Shown one piece after another: positions 16,999 to 27,413 of a stretch of 64,000 bases of DNA (positions within the stretch are counted from its first letter, which is position 1; each line of letters starts with the position of its first letter). Position numbers and translations under genes: made by a program. Below the pieces are notes generated by a model. The model was not told the origin of the DNA. It searched no databases and saw only the letters and a list, made by a program, of their open reading frames with translations. The stretch comes from CADEDV01 sp036383515 (GTDB lineage: Bacteria > Bacteroidota > Bacteroidia > Chitinophagales > Chitinophagaceae): the NCBI GenBank assembly GCA_036383515.1, contig DASVOE010000072.1, positions 1-64,000 of the forward strand, in the 5' to 3' direction.

Positions 16999-19900
16999 AT
17001 GAAGCCTAATAGAAAGTCGATATTCTTTATCGGAATACTTTTCGTTGTATTGAGATCTTACTCTCAATCAAGTCCGGACAACCAGGCAGCTCTGGAAAAA
17101 ATCATTCCTATAGCACCAACTGCCGCATCCATTGCTAAGTACGGCAATATTCCCATAAGTTATTTTACGGGATCACCATCTGTAAGCATCCCTTTATTTG
17201 AAGCAAAATCAGGAAACCTTGTAGCCCCGGTTACACTTAATTATCAATTCAATGGACTAAAGGTAGAAGAGATTGCTTCATGGGTAGGATTGGGCTGGAG
17301 TCTTCAGGCAGGAGGAGCAATAAGCAGAACAGTGAGAGGTATAGCTGATGAAGATGCTTACGGTTATATGAATCCCGGTATTCCAATGACTGTAAAATTT
17401 ATGATAGACAGTATGGCGCATCCAGGCTATGAAGACACTATAAAATACTATCTCAGACAAGCGGGCAAACGTTTATACGATCTTGAACCGGATATCTTTT
17501 TCTTTAATTTTCCCGGAGGCAGTGGAAAATTTTATTATGATCAGGAAAGAATGAATTTTTTTTCTATGCCTGCGCAAAATATAAAGATCAGTTATGCGAA
17601 CGAAAAATTTTTAATTGTTGCAGGAGATGGGACCCGATACCATTTTTCTATAAAAGAAATAACAACGGCCAATGCGCCACAATGCACGGGAAGCCAGGCA
17701 CAGGCTGGAAACAGTTCTAACACTTCATCCTGGTATATTTCAAAAATTGAAAACAATACGCAAACAGACAGCATTACGTTTGAGTATGCTGATATATCTT
17801 ATAACTTTGATAATCTTTCAACCAGTACAAAATACCGGCTGATTCTTTCACAGGGGTGTGCAGCTCCTGGTAAAACGCCTCCTTCCTTTCCGGATCAGTT
17901 ATGCTGGCAAAATACAGCTATTACAGGAAAAAGACTTTCATATATCAGGTTTCGAAATGGATATTTAAAATTCACGGCACACGATAGTGAAAGAAGCGAC
18001 TTGCCAGGTGATAAAGCGCTCAAGAAAATAGAGCTATTTAACAGTGCTGATGTACTCATAAAACGACAGTCATTTGAGTACGGATATTTTGGAAGTGGAT
18101 CTGCTAATGCAATGCGTCTGAAACTGACAAATGTAAATGAGACAAGCAGCGATAGCAGTATCATCAGTCCCCATGCTTTTATTTATGAAGAGAACGGAGC
18201 ATTTCCAAGTCGTCTTTCCTATGCACAGGATCACTGGGGATATTTTAATGGTGTAACGACCAATACGAGTCTTATCCCTTCAATGTTATGGAAAGATATA
18301 TCTGGTAATTCACATTATGAACAAGGAGATGATCGCCTGCCAGTTTTTGAGTATGTCAAGCTGGGAGCGCTTAAAACAATTACATATCCTACAAGAGGTA
18401 CTACAGAGTTTGAATATGAAAACAATGAGGTAAAGGATACTCTTATTCAACCAAACTATACATGGCATACAGAACATATCGAAGGTGACCATAATGGAGG
18501 AGTTCAAACGCTATATATTGATACGTTTGTTGTAAACGAGCCATCCAATTTTTATAACTTTAATGATCCTGATGGTGGGGCCTATGTTGATTTTGCATAT
18601 GCCGATATTGGCTGTTCATTTCCTGGCGGTGCTTCCACTTGTGCAATACTGACAGTTGAAGGAATAAGTTCGGGTACGGTAAGTTATGGCCCTTTTATCA
18701 CCACGCCCATGAAAGGTACTTATCTGCCTAATGGAACATACATTTTGAAGGCATCGTTTAATCAAAACCCTCCCCTTTACGAAGATTTCTATTTTAGCGC
18801 ATCTTGGCGACAACCTGTTTTAAGCAATAGCTACCCTGTAGGAGGCTTACGGATTAAAAAAATTGTGGATTATGATAGCCTGGATATAAGTAAAAAGATA
18901 ATCCGAAATGTCACCTATGCTTCGGACACAGATTTGTTGTCATCTGGAAAAGTATACGGATACACCAATAGCTATACGACGGACTTTCATCATGAATTCT
19001 ATAGCTCTGAATATGTCGCGGACGTTTGTGTAGAATGTAGTCTCTTTAGGGATTATATAAAATTTAATTCTAATAGTAATTATCCTTTGATTGCTCACCA
19101 GGGAGGCTATGTTGGATACGAACAGGTAAATGTCTTTTATGGTAATAATGGAGAAAATGGCAAATCAGTATACAAATACAAAAACTTTCCTGATATTATT
19201 GGTGGTTTCCCTACAATTTCAACCAGCAAAGAATGGGAACGGGGTATATTGTTAAGGGAGAATACATTCAACAAAGTTGCTTCAGCCTATACTTTAATCA
19301 ACAAAGATTCCCTTATTTATTCAGGGTTAAACGACTACGACACAAGCCTGCTTAAAATTTCATACGGCTTGAAAAGTGGGTTTAAAACAACAGTAACAAT
19401 TGCTGAAGACGGCTGTGGGGGAGAGGTTCTCTGGTTACAAAGAGAAAATGAAGCATTGGTACCTACTATTGAAGAGTATGAGACAATTACAGGAAGGAAC
19501 GTAGTGGCTAGTAAACAATCAACCCTTTATGAAGGAGTTAATCAGCTTCAGACTATAGAGGAGTATGACTATAATACAAAAAATTATTTGCCTAAAAAAA
19601 GCATTTCTTTATCCAGCACAGGAGATACTCTTATCAGCAGAATTAAGTATAATGTTGACTATTCTTTGGTAAGTAATAATCCATCCTGGCTGTATAAACT
19701 ATCAGATAAAAACGCGTCCGTTATCCCAGTAGAAAGGTTGACAATTAGAAAAGCAGCCGGCGGCTCAGAATATGTTATTGCAGGAGCGATCACTCAATAC
19801 AAAGGCAATAAGCCGTTGCCGGATAAGATATATGTTTTAGAAACAAACACCCCGATACCTTTATCTTCATTTACACAAAGCTCAGTGGATGGTAGTGGTA

Positions 19901-21174
19901 ATTTTATTAAAGATTCCCGCTATAAGGAAGCCATCTCATTTAATACTTATGATTCATATAATAATCTTTTAGAACAACAAAAAACTAATGATGTAAAGAA
20001 TGATTTTATCTGGGACTATACATCTACTCTACCCATAGCGGAAGTAATCAATGCAGATACGACTTCTATTGCCTATACCTCTTTCGAGGCTGATAGTAAA
20101 GGTGGCTGGACTTATAGTGACACTGTTTCAACAGACGCCACTTCTCCGACGGGTTCAAAATGTTATTTCGCTTCAGGAGGTAATATAACTAAATCAGTAC
20201 TAACGAGTGCAACTTATATAGTTTCCTATTGGGGCAAAAACGGGAGCGTAAACGTCAATAGCGCCGGGCCAACAAGGACAGGCAAAACTATAGGTAACTG
20301 GACATATTATGAGCATGAGATAACAACTACGGATATAACTGTTTCCGGCAGTAATTATTTTGATGAGTTACGTCTTTATCCTAAAGGGGCACTAATGACG
20401 ACTTATACCTACAATCCGCTGATAGGTATGACCAGTCAGTGTGATGCCAATAACCGGATCACTTATTATGAATATGATAAATTCGGAAGGCTTGCTATCG
20501 TCAAAGACCAGGATAATAAAATCCTTAAGATAATCTGCTATAACTATGCCGGCCAAACAGAAAATTGTAGCTCTGGATATTATGCCAATGTTCAGAAGAG
20601 TGGAAGCTTTTCAAAGAACAATTGCAGTTCGGGCTATCAGGGGACATCAGTTACTTATATTGTTCCTTCTGGTAGTTATAATTTACCTGTCAGCCAGTCA
20701 TATGTAGATTCTCTCGCACAAGCGGATGTAAACACCAATGGGCAAGCTTATGCAAATGCTAATGGCTCCTGTTTACTACTGTATTACAGCGTTCAAAAAA
20801 GCGGCAACTTCACACGCAATAATTGTGGTACCGGTTATACAGGGTCAACAGTTACGTATACTGTTCCGGCTAATACCTATAATTCAACGACCTCGCAAGC
20901 TGCGGCTGATCAATTAGCACAAACAGATGTGAATAATAATGGCCAGGCTTATGCCAACGCCAATGGTACCTGTACAGCCACTTGTAATAGCTCTAATTGT
21001 AATGCTGTAGATAAAAAGTGTATCAATGGTGTTTGTGAGACAGGATGGCGAGTATGTACCGATTCACAATATCAGTCCGGAACAGGTATGTATTTGAATA
21101 CATACCATTATGAATGGAGTGATCAAAGTTGGTCGCAAAATTATTTCGAATATTCATATGATGCATGTTTTTAA
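16999..21174 (+). CDS. Large secreted RHS/YD-repeat-like protein with DUF5977 repeats
   Basis: A 1391-residue protein with a signal peptide (ends SYSQSS). The N-terminal part (PISYFTGSPSVSIPLFEAKSG, then GLGWSLQAGG) is typical of Bacteroidota proteins that precede an RHS toxin. The middle has YD-like motifs (YEYDKFGRL). The C-terminus carries two DUF5977-type repeats (each with GYxGxxVTY and NGQAYANANG; residues about 1200-1330), then a Cys-rich tail with about six Cys. There is no RHS core motif, so it is probably a shell or carrier rather than the toxin itself. Confidence 0.85.
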   Translation: MKPNRKSIFFIGILFVVLRSYSQSSPDNQAALEKIIPIAPTAASIAKYGNIPISYFTGSPSVSIPLFEAKSGNLVAPVTLNYQFNGLKVEEIASWVGLGWSLQAGGAISRTVRGIADEDAYGYMNPGIPMTVKFMIDSMAHPGYEDTIKYYLRQAGKRLYDLEPDIFFFNFPGGSGKFYYDQERMNFFSMPAQNIKISYANEKFLIVAGDGTRYHFSIKEITTANAPQCTGSQAQAGNSSNTSSWYISKIENNTQTDSITFEYADISYNFDNLSTSTKYRLILSQGCAAPGKTPPSFPDQLCWQNTAITGKRLSYIRFRNGYLKFTAHDSERSDLPGDKALKKIELFNSADVLIKRQSFEYGYFGSGSANAMRLKLTNVNETSSDSSIISPHAFIYEENGAFPSRLSYAQDHWGYFNGVTTNTSLIPSMLWKDISGNSHYEQGDDRLPVFEYVKLGALKTITYPTRGTTEFEYENNEVKDTLIQPNYTWHTEHIEGDHNGGVQTLYIDTFVVNEPSNFYNFNDPDGGAYVDFAYADIGCSFPGGASTCAILTVEGISSGTVSYGPFITTPMKGTYLPNGTYILKASFNQNPPLYEDFYFSASWRQPVLSNSYPVGGLRIKKIVDYDSLDISKKIIRNVTYASDTDLLSSGKVYGYTNSYTTDFHHEFYSSEYVADVCVECSLFRDYIKFNSNSNYPLIAHQGGYVGYEQVNVFYGNNGENGKSVYKYKNFPDIIGGFPTISTSKEWERGILLRENTFNKVASAYTLINKDSLIYSGLNDYDTSLLKISYGLKSGFKTTVTIAEDGCGGEVLWLQRENEALVPTIEEYETITGRNVVASKQSTLYEGVNQLQTIEEYDYNTKNYLPKKSISLSSTGDTLISRIKYNVDYSLVSNNPSWLYKLSDKNASVIPVERLTIRKAAGGSEYVIAGAITQYKGNKPLPDKIYVLETNTPIPLSSFTQSSVDGSGNFIKDSRYKEAISFNTYDSYNNLLEQQKTNDVKNDFIWDYTSTLPIAEVINADTTSIAYTSFEADSKGGWTYSDTVSTDATSPTGSKCYFASGGNITKSVLTSATYIVSYWGKNGSVNVNSAGPTRTGKTIGNWTYYEHEITTTDITVSGSNYFDELRLYPKGALMTTYTYNPLIGMTSQCDANNRITYYEYDKFGRLAIVKDQDNKILKIICYNYAGQTENCSSGYYANVQKSGSFSKNNCSSGYQGTSVTYIVPSGSYNLPVSQSYVDSLAQADVNTNGQAYANANGSCLLLYYSVQKSGNFTRNNCGTGYTGSTVTYTVPANTYNSTTSQAAADQLAQTDVNNNGQAYANANGTCTATCNSSNCNAVDKKCINGVCETGWRVCTDSQYQSGTGMYLNTYHYEWSDQSWSQNYFEYSYDACF

Positions 21175-21185
21175 AAATAATAGAT

Positions 21186-21536
21186 ATGAAAATACAAGGA
21201 ATGTTTTTTTTAATTTTTTTATTCTCTGGCTTAACAACAGTTGCCCAGCAAAACCCTGGTAATACGCCTGCAGAAATATTATCTAACAAAATTGCCGATA
21301 AAATGAAAGATAGTCTTGCACTTACCATGCAGCAACGAAGCAGCATATTTGACATAAATATTAATATCAGTGAATGGAAAGGATATGCCCGGCAACAATA
21401 TAAAGATTCAGGTAATATCGGTTACTACCTACAACGGGAAGAAAACAAAAGGGATTCATTATATCGGAATGTACTGACTGAAGAACAATTTCTTTTATAT
21501 AAGCAAAAAAAAAGAAATCTGATCAGTAACAATTAA
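21186..21536 (+). CDS. Small secreted helical protein, RHS-associated
   Basis: A 116-residue protein from the ATG at 21186, 11 bases past the preceding stop, with a signal peptide (ends VAQQNPG). The mature part is helical, with DKMKDSLALTMQQRSSIFDI and LTEEQFLLYKQKK, reminiscent of the Spy/CpxP-like LTxEQ motif. It lies between two RHS genes and may be a chaperone of the locus (inference). An upstream start at 21165 would overlap the previous gene. Confidence 0.7.
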   Translation: MKIQGMFFLIFLFSGLTTVAQQNPGNTPAEILSNKIADKMKDSLALTMQQRSSIFDININISEWKGYARQQYKDSGNIGYYLQREENKRDSLYRNVLTEEQFLLYKQKKRNLISNN

Positions 21537-21571
21537 TTCTGAAATCATTCACCATTTAACACCGAATAAGT

Positions 21572-24500
21572 ATGGGAGGTAAACTAACACTATTAAAATT
21601 ACCAATTTTAGGCAGTTTTGTTTTACTACAAACTATTTTGTGCGCTCAGCAAATAGCCCCCGCACCTTATTCTTCCGGTACAAAAGTCAATTACATACGT
21701 ACATGGGATGCTGGATCTCCACAAGTCCATCCCGATACATTGATGGCAAAAACGGTGAAAGATGTAAAACAGACTACGCAATATTTGGATGGATTAGGAA
21801 GACCGTTGCAGACAGTAATGAAACAAGGATCTTTGATGTCAGGAAGTAGCATTGCTTATGATCTTGTAAGCCCCGTACTATATGATGAGTTTGGGAGGGA
21901 AGCTTACAAATATCTCCCGTTTGCTGCCAACAGCACTGGCGGGAATAGTTCTATCAGTGATGGGTTGTTTAAATTAAATCCCTTTCAGCAGGACTCGATC
22001 TTTAATAAAGGAATGTTTGGCGATGAAAGCTATTATTACAGCAAAACGGTATTTGAAGCTTCGCCACTGAACAGAACCCTCGAAGGCTATGCGCCCGGTA
22101 ATAACTGGGTAGGTACTGCCAGTCAGAGCAGCGAAGCCAACCGCCGGGGTGTGAAAATGAAATACTGGTTCAACACTGCTACTGATTCAATAAGAATATG
22201 GACAGTGACGAATGTAAGTAACAGCTTTGGAACGTATGCTACCAGCAGTACTTATGCAGCGGGATCATTGTTTAAAACTGTGAGCCAGGATGAACATAAT
22301 AAACAGGTGATCGAATTTAAAGACAAGGAAGGCAAAGTGTTATTAAAGAAAGTGCAACTGACAGCCGATGCAGATACGGGAACGGGTAAAGGATATTATG
22401 GCTGGCTGTGTACCTATTATTTATATGATAGCTTAAACAATCTTCGCTGCGTGGTGCAACCCAAAGGACTTGAACTTCTGGCAGCTAATAGCTGGAGCAT
22501 GAGCTATAGTAGCGGTGTGATAATGAATGAGCAATGTTTCCGGTATGAGTATGATAGTAGAAACAGGATGATACTAAAAAAAGTACCTGGAGTAGGAACG
22601 GTCTATATGATCTATGACGCAAGGGACAGGCTGGTGATGATGCAGGATAGTGTGTTGCGGGTTGCGCATAAATGGCAGTATACACTCTATGATGCCTTGA
22701 ACCGGGATACGACTACGGGACTAATAACAGATGATACATATTATAATGATGCTGCTTACCACAGGGGGCAAGCGCAAAACAGTATCACTTACCCCACCCC
22801 CGGAAGCTATGCCGATGAAGTCCTGACGAAAAAATTTTATGATAGCTATGACTGGCATGGATGGGAAGCCAACCCCTTATCTGCCACCAGGAATACGAGC
22901 TATGACAGTTATCTATTGTCTGCATCCAATACTGTCTGGCCTTACCCGCAGAATGCAACCGTGCAAAGCAACCAACTAAGGGGAATAGTCACGGGAACGA
23001 AAACAAAGGTGCTGGGCACAGCATCTACTTATTTATATTCCGTTATTTTTTATGATGATAAGGGAAGGGTAATACAAACGCAAAGCACGAACATAACAAC
23101 GGGTACAGATATATCTACTATGCAGTACAGTTGGTCGGGCCAGACACTACTAACGATTAACAAAAATGAAAAAGCGGTAACGAATCCACAGACAAGTATT
23201 ATGCTGAGTAAAATAACGTATGATGATCTGGGGCGGCCATTAAAAACAGAAAAGAAAATAAGCACTACCAACGTAAGTAGTGGTGCCATGCCTGGAAGCT
23301 GGAAAACTGTTTCGCAACATGAATATAATGCATTGGGGCAATTGAAGAAAAAGAAATTAGGAGCTGCGCCGCTAGATTCATTGACCTATGAATACAATAT
23401 TCGGGGTTGGATGCTGGGTATGAACCGGAGCTATGTGAAAGATACAACGAGTACAGCCAATTGGTTTGGATTTGACCTGGGCTATGACAAAACAAGTTTT
23501 ACGGTAAATAGCGGCTCCCAAAGCTATACCGCAGCACAATACAATGGAAACATCAACGGTATGCTATGGAGAAGCACGGGAGACGATATGCTGCGTAAAT
23601 ATGATTTTACCTACGATGCGACTAACCGTTTTTTAAGCGCCGACTTTAACCAGCTTAACAGTAATAGCTTCAGTAAAGCAGCCGGGATTGACTTTAGTGT
23701 AACAGGAATGAGTTACGATGCCAATGGAAATATCCTGAACATGAATCAAAAAGGATGGAAGCTTGGAGGTAGTGTAACGATAGACTCTCTGCTTTACACT
23801 TATATAAGTAATAGTAACAAATTGCTGAATGTTATAGACCGCAATAATGATACGACAACAAAACTATGTGACTTCAGAAGCTCACATACATACATGACGG
23901 CGTTGAGCAATAATAAAACCACGACCGCCACCGATTACAGCTACGATGCGAATGGCAACATGTACGTTGATAATAATAAAGATATCAGCGACATTCATTA
24001 TAATTACCTGAACCTGCCAGACAGCATTACCGTAATCAATAAAGGGAACATAAAATATGTGTATGATGCGACAGGTAATAAACTAAAAAAGATAACCACC
24101 GAAGGCGGCAATACGACCACTACATTATACCTGTTTGGAAACTTTGTAAATGATACGCTGCAATTTATTGGAACGGAAGATGGAAGAGTGAGGTTAAAAC
24201 AAGCTGATTCTTCATTGCAATATGATTATTTTATTAAAGATCATTTAGGGAATGTAAGAATGGTGCTGACGGAAGAAACGCAAACGGATGCATATCCTGT
24301 GGCCTCACTGGAGACTACGCCGCTTTCTAGTGAGCGATTATATTATAGTAAAGTTGATTCCGGCAGGGTAAATAAAAGTATGGTATCGGGTTATCCGACC
24401 AATACGTATACCAATCCGAATGACTATATACAAAAATTGAGCGGCAATGAAGTAAAAGTAGGAACAGGGACAGTACTGAAAGTGATGGCCGGCGATAAGG

Positions 24501-25936
24501 TGAATATAAGAGTAAACAGCTGGTGGAAGAGTAATGACACACCTGACACACCGGTGAGTCCGTTGAATGATCTGCTAAGTGCATTATCGGGAAATATCGG
24601 TAGCCTTGGCGGCAGTCATCCAACATCGACAGAGATAACGAGTAGCGGAGTATTGAGTGGTAATGCTACGAGTTTTCTAAACAGCCAGAACGGATATACG
24701 ACGAGTAAGCCTAAGGCATTTCTCAACTGGATATTGTTTGATGAGCGATTTGCTTATGCTTCTTCAAGCTCAGGATTTGAGCAGGTAGGTGCCAGTAATA
24801 CCTTCACTACCCATGCCCCGTCAGAACTTGCGATAAGTAAAAGTGGTTATTTGTATGTTTATGTGAGTAATGAGACACCGAATATTAATGTATTCTTTGA
24901 TAATTTGCAGGTGACACATGTGAGGGGGCCGTTATTGGAGGAAACGCATTATTATCCGTTCGGGTTGATGCAAGCGGGTATAAGTTCGAAGGCGCTAGGG
25001 TTTGGGAAACCAGAGAATAAAAGGAAATTTACATCTCAGGAACTAGATGAGGATTTTGGTTTAAGCTGGTATCAGCATAGATTTAGAAATCATGATCCTC
25101 AGATAGGACGATTTGTGCAAATTGACCCATTGGCTCCAAAATACATGCATAATAGTACATATGCGTATGCCGAAAATAGACCTATTGATGGTATTGACTT
25201 AGAAGGGCTTGAATATTTAAGGGCAGGTGAGGTTCTAATACAAATGAGGATTAGCTACTCAGATAATCAGGTTAGCAGTGCTTCGGTTAGATTGACAAGA
25301 ACAAATGTCTCAAAAGCTACAGAGGTTTTCGTATTTAATAAACAGTCTAAGCTTAGGGATGCAAGTGCGCCAGATCCTTATTTGTTAGGTACTATAAATT
25401 ATAAACCTGCTTCGACTAAAACTACGAACGAAGCGACTTCCGATGACGCTGGAGGATCAGAAGTTGGAGTTCTAGGTCAACGACAAGTTGATCATCCGGC
25501 CGTTCCAAAAAACAAAAGAGAAGCAAGGGCTGCTGATAAAGATCCTTTAACAACTGTTTTAAGTACAAGTTCGGGTGCTGTAAAAGGGGATGCGATTATT
25601 GCAATGGTCGGTGCAGCGGGGCTTTTGCTTGACTATATGCATGATAAAGAGATTTCTATTGACATTAATAAAGCGAATCAACAAGCATCCACCGCAGGAA
25701 TATCTACAGTTAAAGATATAAATATGGCTTTATCTTTAAACCTCATTCCATCAAATTATTTAAATAACTCAGATTTGACAAGCTTTGCAAATTATTTACT
25801 TTTTGGGGAAAAGCCTTCTGATTACAATCGTAGTAATCCTGAGTTGAGAAAAATGCTTAAAGATTTTGAAAAAATAAAGGTTAAAGTTGAAAAAAATAAA
25901 ACAAATCCCCCATGCACAGTATGTGTATCAAATTAG
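21572..25936 (+). CDS. RHS-repeat polymorphic toxin-like protein with variable C-terminal tip
   Basis: A 1454-residue secreted protein with a signal peptide (ends LCAQQIAP) and a DUF6443-like N-terminus. Residues about 300-1000 carry YD repeats (YEYDSRNRMI, YDANGNI, YDATGNK). The RHS core is at about 1125-1215 (YYPFGL, FGLSWYQHRFRNHDPQIGRF, YAYAENRPIDGIDLEG). Residues after about 1215 form a 240-residue tip with lower GC and no recognised nuclease motif. The tip is the presumed effector; its activity is unknown. The stop overlaps the lipoprotein gene. Confidence 0.9.
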   Translation: MGGKLTLLKLPILGSFVLLQTILCAQQIAPAPYSSGTKVNYIRTWDAGSPQVHPDTLMAKTVKDVKQTTQYLDGLGRPLQTVMKQGSLMSGSSIAYDLVSPVLYDEFGREAYKYLPFAANSTGGNSSISDGLFKLNPFQQDSIFNKGMFGDESYYYSKTVFEASPLNRTLEGYAPGNNWVGTASQSSEANRRGVKMKYWFNTATDSIRIWTVTNVSNSFGTYATSSTYAAGSLFKTVSQDEHNKQVIEFKDKEGKVLLKKVQLTADADTGTGKGYYGWLCTYYLYDSLNNLRCVVQPKGLELLAANSWSMSYSSGVIMNEQCFRYEYDSRNRMILKKVPGVGTVYMIYDARDRLVMMQDSVLRVAHKWQYTLYDALNRDTTTGLITDDTYYNDAAYHRGQAQNSITYPTPGSYADEVLTKKFYDSYDWHGWEANPLSATRNTSYDSYLLSASNTVWPYPQNATVQSNQLRGIVTGTKTKVLGTASTYLYSVIFYDDKGRVIQTQSTNITTGTDISTMQYSWSGQTLLTINKNEKAVTNPQTSIMLSKITYDDLGRPLKTEKKISTTNVSSGAMPGSWKTVSQHEYNALGQLKKKKLGAAPLDSLTYEYNIRGWMLGMNRSYVKDTTSTANWFGFDLGYDKTSFTVNSGSQSYTAAQYNGNINGMLWRSTGDDMLRKYDFTYDATNRFLSADFNQLNSNSFSKAAGIDFSVTGMSYDANGNILNMNQKGWKLGGSVTIDSLLYTYISNSNKLLNVIDRNNDTTTKLCDFRSSHTYMTALSNNKTTTATDYSYDANGNMYVDNNKDISDIHYNYLNLPDSITVINKGNIKYVYDATGNKLKKITTEGGNTTTTLYLFGNFVNDTLQFIGTEDGRVRLKQADSSLQYDYFIKDHLGNVRMVLTEETQTDAYPVASLETTPLSSERLYYSKVDSGRVNKSMVSGYPTNTYTNPNDYIQKLSGNEVKVGTGTVLKVMAGDKVNIRVNSWWKSNDTPDTPVSPLNDLLSALSGNIGSLGGSHPTSTEITSSGVLSGNATSFLNSQNGYTTSKPKAFLNWILFDERFAYASSSSGFEQVGASNTFTTHAPSELAISKSGYLYVYVSNETPNINVFFDNLQVTHVRGPLLEETHYYPFGLMQAGISSKALGFGKPENKRKFTSQELDEDFGLSWYQHRFRNHDPQIGRFVQIDPLAPKYMHNSTYAYAENRPIDGIDLEGLEYLRAGEVLIQMRISYSDNQVSSASVRLTRTNVSKATEVFVFNKQSKLRDASAPDPYLLGTINYKPASTKTTNEATSDDAGGSEVGVLGQRQVDHPAVPKNKREARAADKDPLTTVLSTSSGAVKGDAIIAMVGAAGLLLDYMHDKEISIDINKANQQASTAGISTVKDINMALSLNLIPSNYLNNSDLTSFANYLLFGEKPSDYNRSNPELRKMLKDFEKIKVKVEKNKTNPPCTVCVSN

Positions 25937-26610
25937 CACTATATGCAAAGTGTATTATGTGTTTTTTCTTTTTTCTAGTTGCATGTAATAATAAGGATGA
26001 AAGAAACTCGATGTATCTTAAGAATGCATTTGAAGATTTGAAGTCAAACCGATTTTCGGACGCTTATAAAAATGCAAATAAAGCAATAAATATTAAATCT
26101 GATAACCCTACCGCATTTATACTCAGAGGTAGATCATCCTTTGAAATGGGACATCTAAAAATTGCAAGAAAAGATTTTGAATACGCATTGAAATTGGATG
26201 TTAAAAATATATCAGCATTATATTATCTTGGATTAATTAGTTACGATCTTGATGATTTTAATGAAGCTGAAATTTATTTTAATAAAGCGATAATTTTAAA
26301 AGGCACGGATTCTGTTTACTTTGAATCTAGTAATCGATTTTCTGAATTCACATATGATGAAAATGTAAGCATGCCAGAATTACGCTTTTTTAGAGGATTG
26401 TCTTATTATTATATGAATCAGTATAAGAAAGCAGCGAATGATTTTATTTTTGTGGCAAGCGAAGATTATAATAAAGGAGAATGCTATTTTTACATTGGGG
26501 CTATGGCCTTGGATGAAAAAAATAATGTGTTAGCATGTAAGTATTTAAACTTGGCCTTAGAAAATGGATATAAGGAGGCCAGCAAGTATCTATCTCATGC
26601 ATGCAACTGA
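25912..26610 (+). CDS. TPR-repeat lipoprotein, candidate immunity protein
   Basis: A 232-residue protein with a signal peptide and lipobox FLVAC (Cys about residue 25). It carries three to four TPR units, such as AFILRGRSSFEMGHLKIARKDF and ALYYLGLISYDLDDFNEAEIYF. The start at 25912 lies inside the end of the RHS gene (25 bases of overlap), a layout typical of toxin-immunity pairs. Codons are AT-rich like the toxin tip. Immunity is inference from position; a general TPR adaptor is the alternative. Confidence 0.7.
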   Translation: MHSMCIKLALYAKCIMCFFFFLVACNNKDERNSMYLKNAFEDLKSNRFSDAYKNANKAINIKSDNPTAFILRGRSSFEMGHLKIARKDFEYALKLDVKNISALYYLGLISYDLDDFNEAEIYFNKAIILKGTDSVYFESSNRFSEFTYDENVSMPELRFFRGLSYYYMNQYKKAANDFIFVASEDYNKGECYFYIGAMALDEKNNVLACKYLNLALENGYKEASKYLSHACN

Positions 26611-26680
26611 TAACGAATTCAAATATTTGGTAAAAAGGTCTCGGTCTCTTTCCCTTGCTATCAAAAACACATGCCGGCTA

Positions 26681-26714
26681 AAGCGTAGGACTATTGCATA
26701 GCGCTACGCTTTTT
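26681..26714 (+). terminator. Rho-independent terminator of the RHS locus
   Basis: AAGCGTAG (26681-26688) pairs perfectly with CTACGCTT (26704-26711), followed by a T run. It is 70 bases downstream of the TPR lipoprotein stop. Confidence 0.75.
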
Positions 26715-26813
26715 ACTTTTGAGCCTTCCCTCGGCTTCGCCTGGGAAAGTGCTCACTTGTAAACGCCCGTCATGGTTTTTGGCTGCGGTCAGTCGCCTTC
26801 GTCCACCCCTTCT

Positions 26814-26871
26814 GTGTCTGCAATAAATCTGCGGCCATACGGCCATTATTACGCAGAATTATTGCAGACAC
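26814..26871. repeat. 20-bp inverted repeat (19/20 match) in a gene-poor block
   Basis: The arms are 26814-26833 and 26852-26871, beginning GTGTCTGCAATAA and ending TTATTGCAGACAC, with a single mismatch. The 18-base loop includes GGCCATACGGCC, itself a small hairpin. It is the strongest hairpin in the window and lacks a T-tract, so it is not a simple terminator. Confidence 0.9.
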
Positions 26872-27251
26872 CGGGATTCCACATTATCTCCCCACCGTTG
26901 GCGGCAATCAAAAAAGTATGCTAGGCCAATGGCGTAGCATATACTTTTCTGCTGCCTTGCGGCGGGAGTGCCACCTGCTGGCGTTTACCGTCGCTGACAC
27001 AGGAAGCCGAGAGTTGTTTTGCTGGCACATGATTCCGGCGTATGACTATGCCACCCAAAACAAGCCACACATGTGCTACGCTATTTTATTTTCAATATCT
27101 ATAGCGCAGCCCCGGTAAACGCATGGCGCAGGAGGGATGTCACCATAACCACTTTCACAACTGCTCTTATTGGATAAGCTCAAAGATTGCTCCCCACTGA
27201 CAAAAGGCAGCTTGGTAGATCGCCGGCTAATTTAAGAAGGAATTAGAATTG

Positions 27252-27413
27252 ATGACAATCCACATGCTTTTGATCAAACCTCAATATATACCCCCTGTTA
27301 TTAATCCAGAAATACTCAATGAAATGGCCGAAGTGATTAGGCAGGTTAATGTAATATGTACTGAAAAAAAGAAATGGTATATACTTGATCAAAAAAGGCT
27401 TATTGGCCATTAA
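27252..27413 (+). CDS. Small hypothetical protein
   Basis: A 53-residue ORF (begins MTIHMLLIKPQYIPPVINPE, ends LIGH) with a reasonable helical middle and an AAGAAGGAATT purine stretch upstream that could help ribosome binding. It stands alone between the hairpin block and the tRNA. No family is recognised; it may be a remnant. Confidence 0.3.
   Translation: MTIHMLLIKPQYIPPVINPEILNEMAEVIRQVNVICTEKKKWYILDQKRLIGH

Larger units (their letters stand above)
26611..27251. other. Hairpin-dense, gene-poor block between RHS locus and tRNA-Lys
   Basis: About 640 bases with no supportable gene. It has several hairpins: TTCCC/GGGAA with GGC/GCC near 26730-26750, the 20-bp inverted repeat at 26814, and an ATGCTA/TAGCAT hairpin at about 26918-26941. 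By eye the composition is less AT-rich than other intergenic DNA. The open frame at 26918-27118 has no coding character. The block may be a remnant of a mobile element next to the tRNA (inference). Confidence 0.45.

Noticed and set aside
26918..27118. Plus-strand frame of 66 codons in the hairpin block
   Set aside because: It runs through inverted repeats and its residues show no coding signature; more likely non-coding structure.
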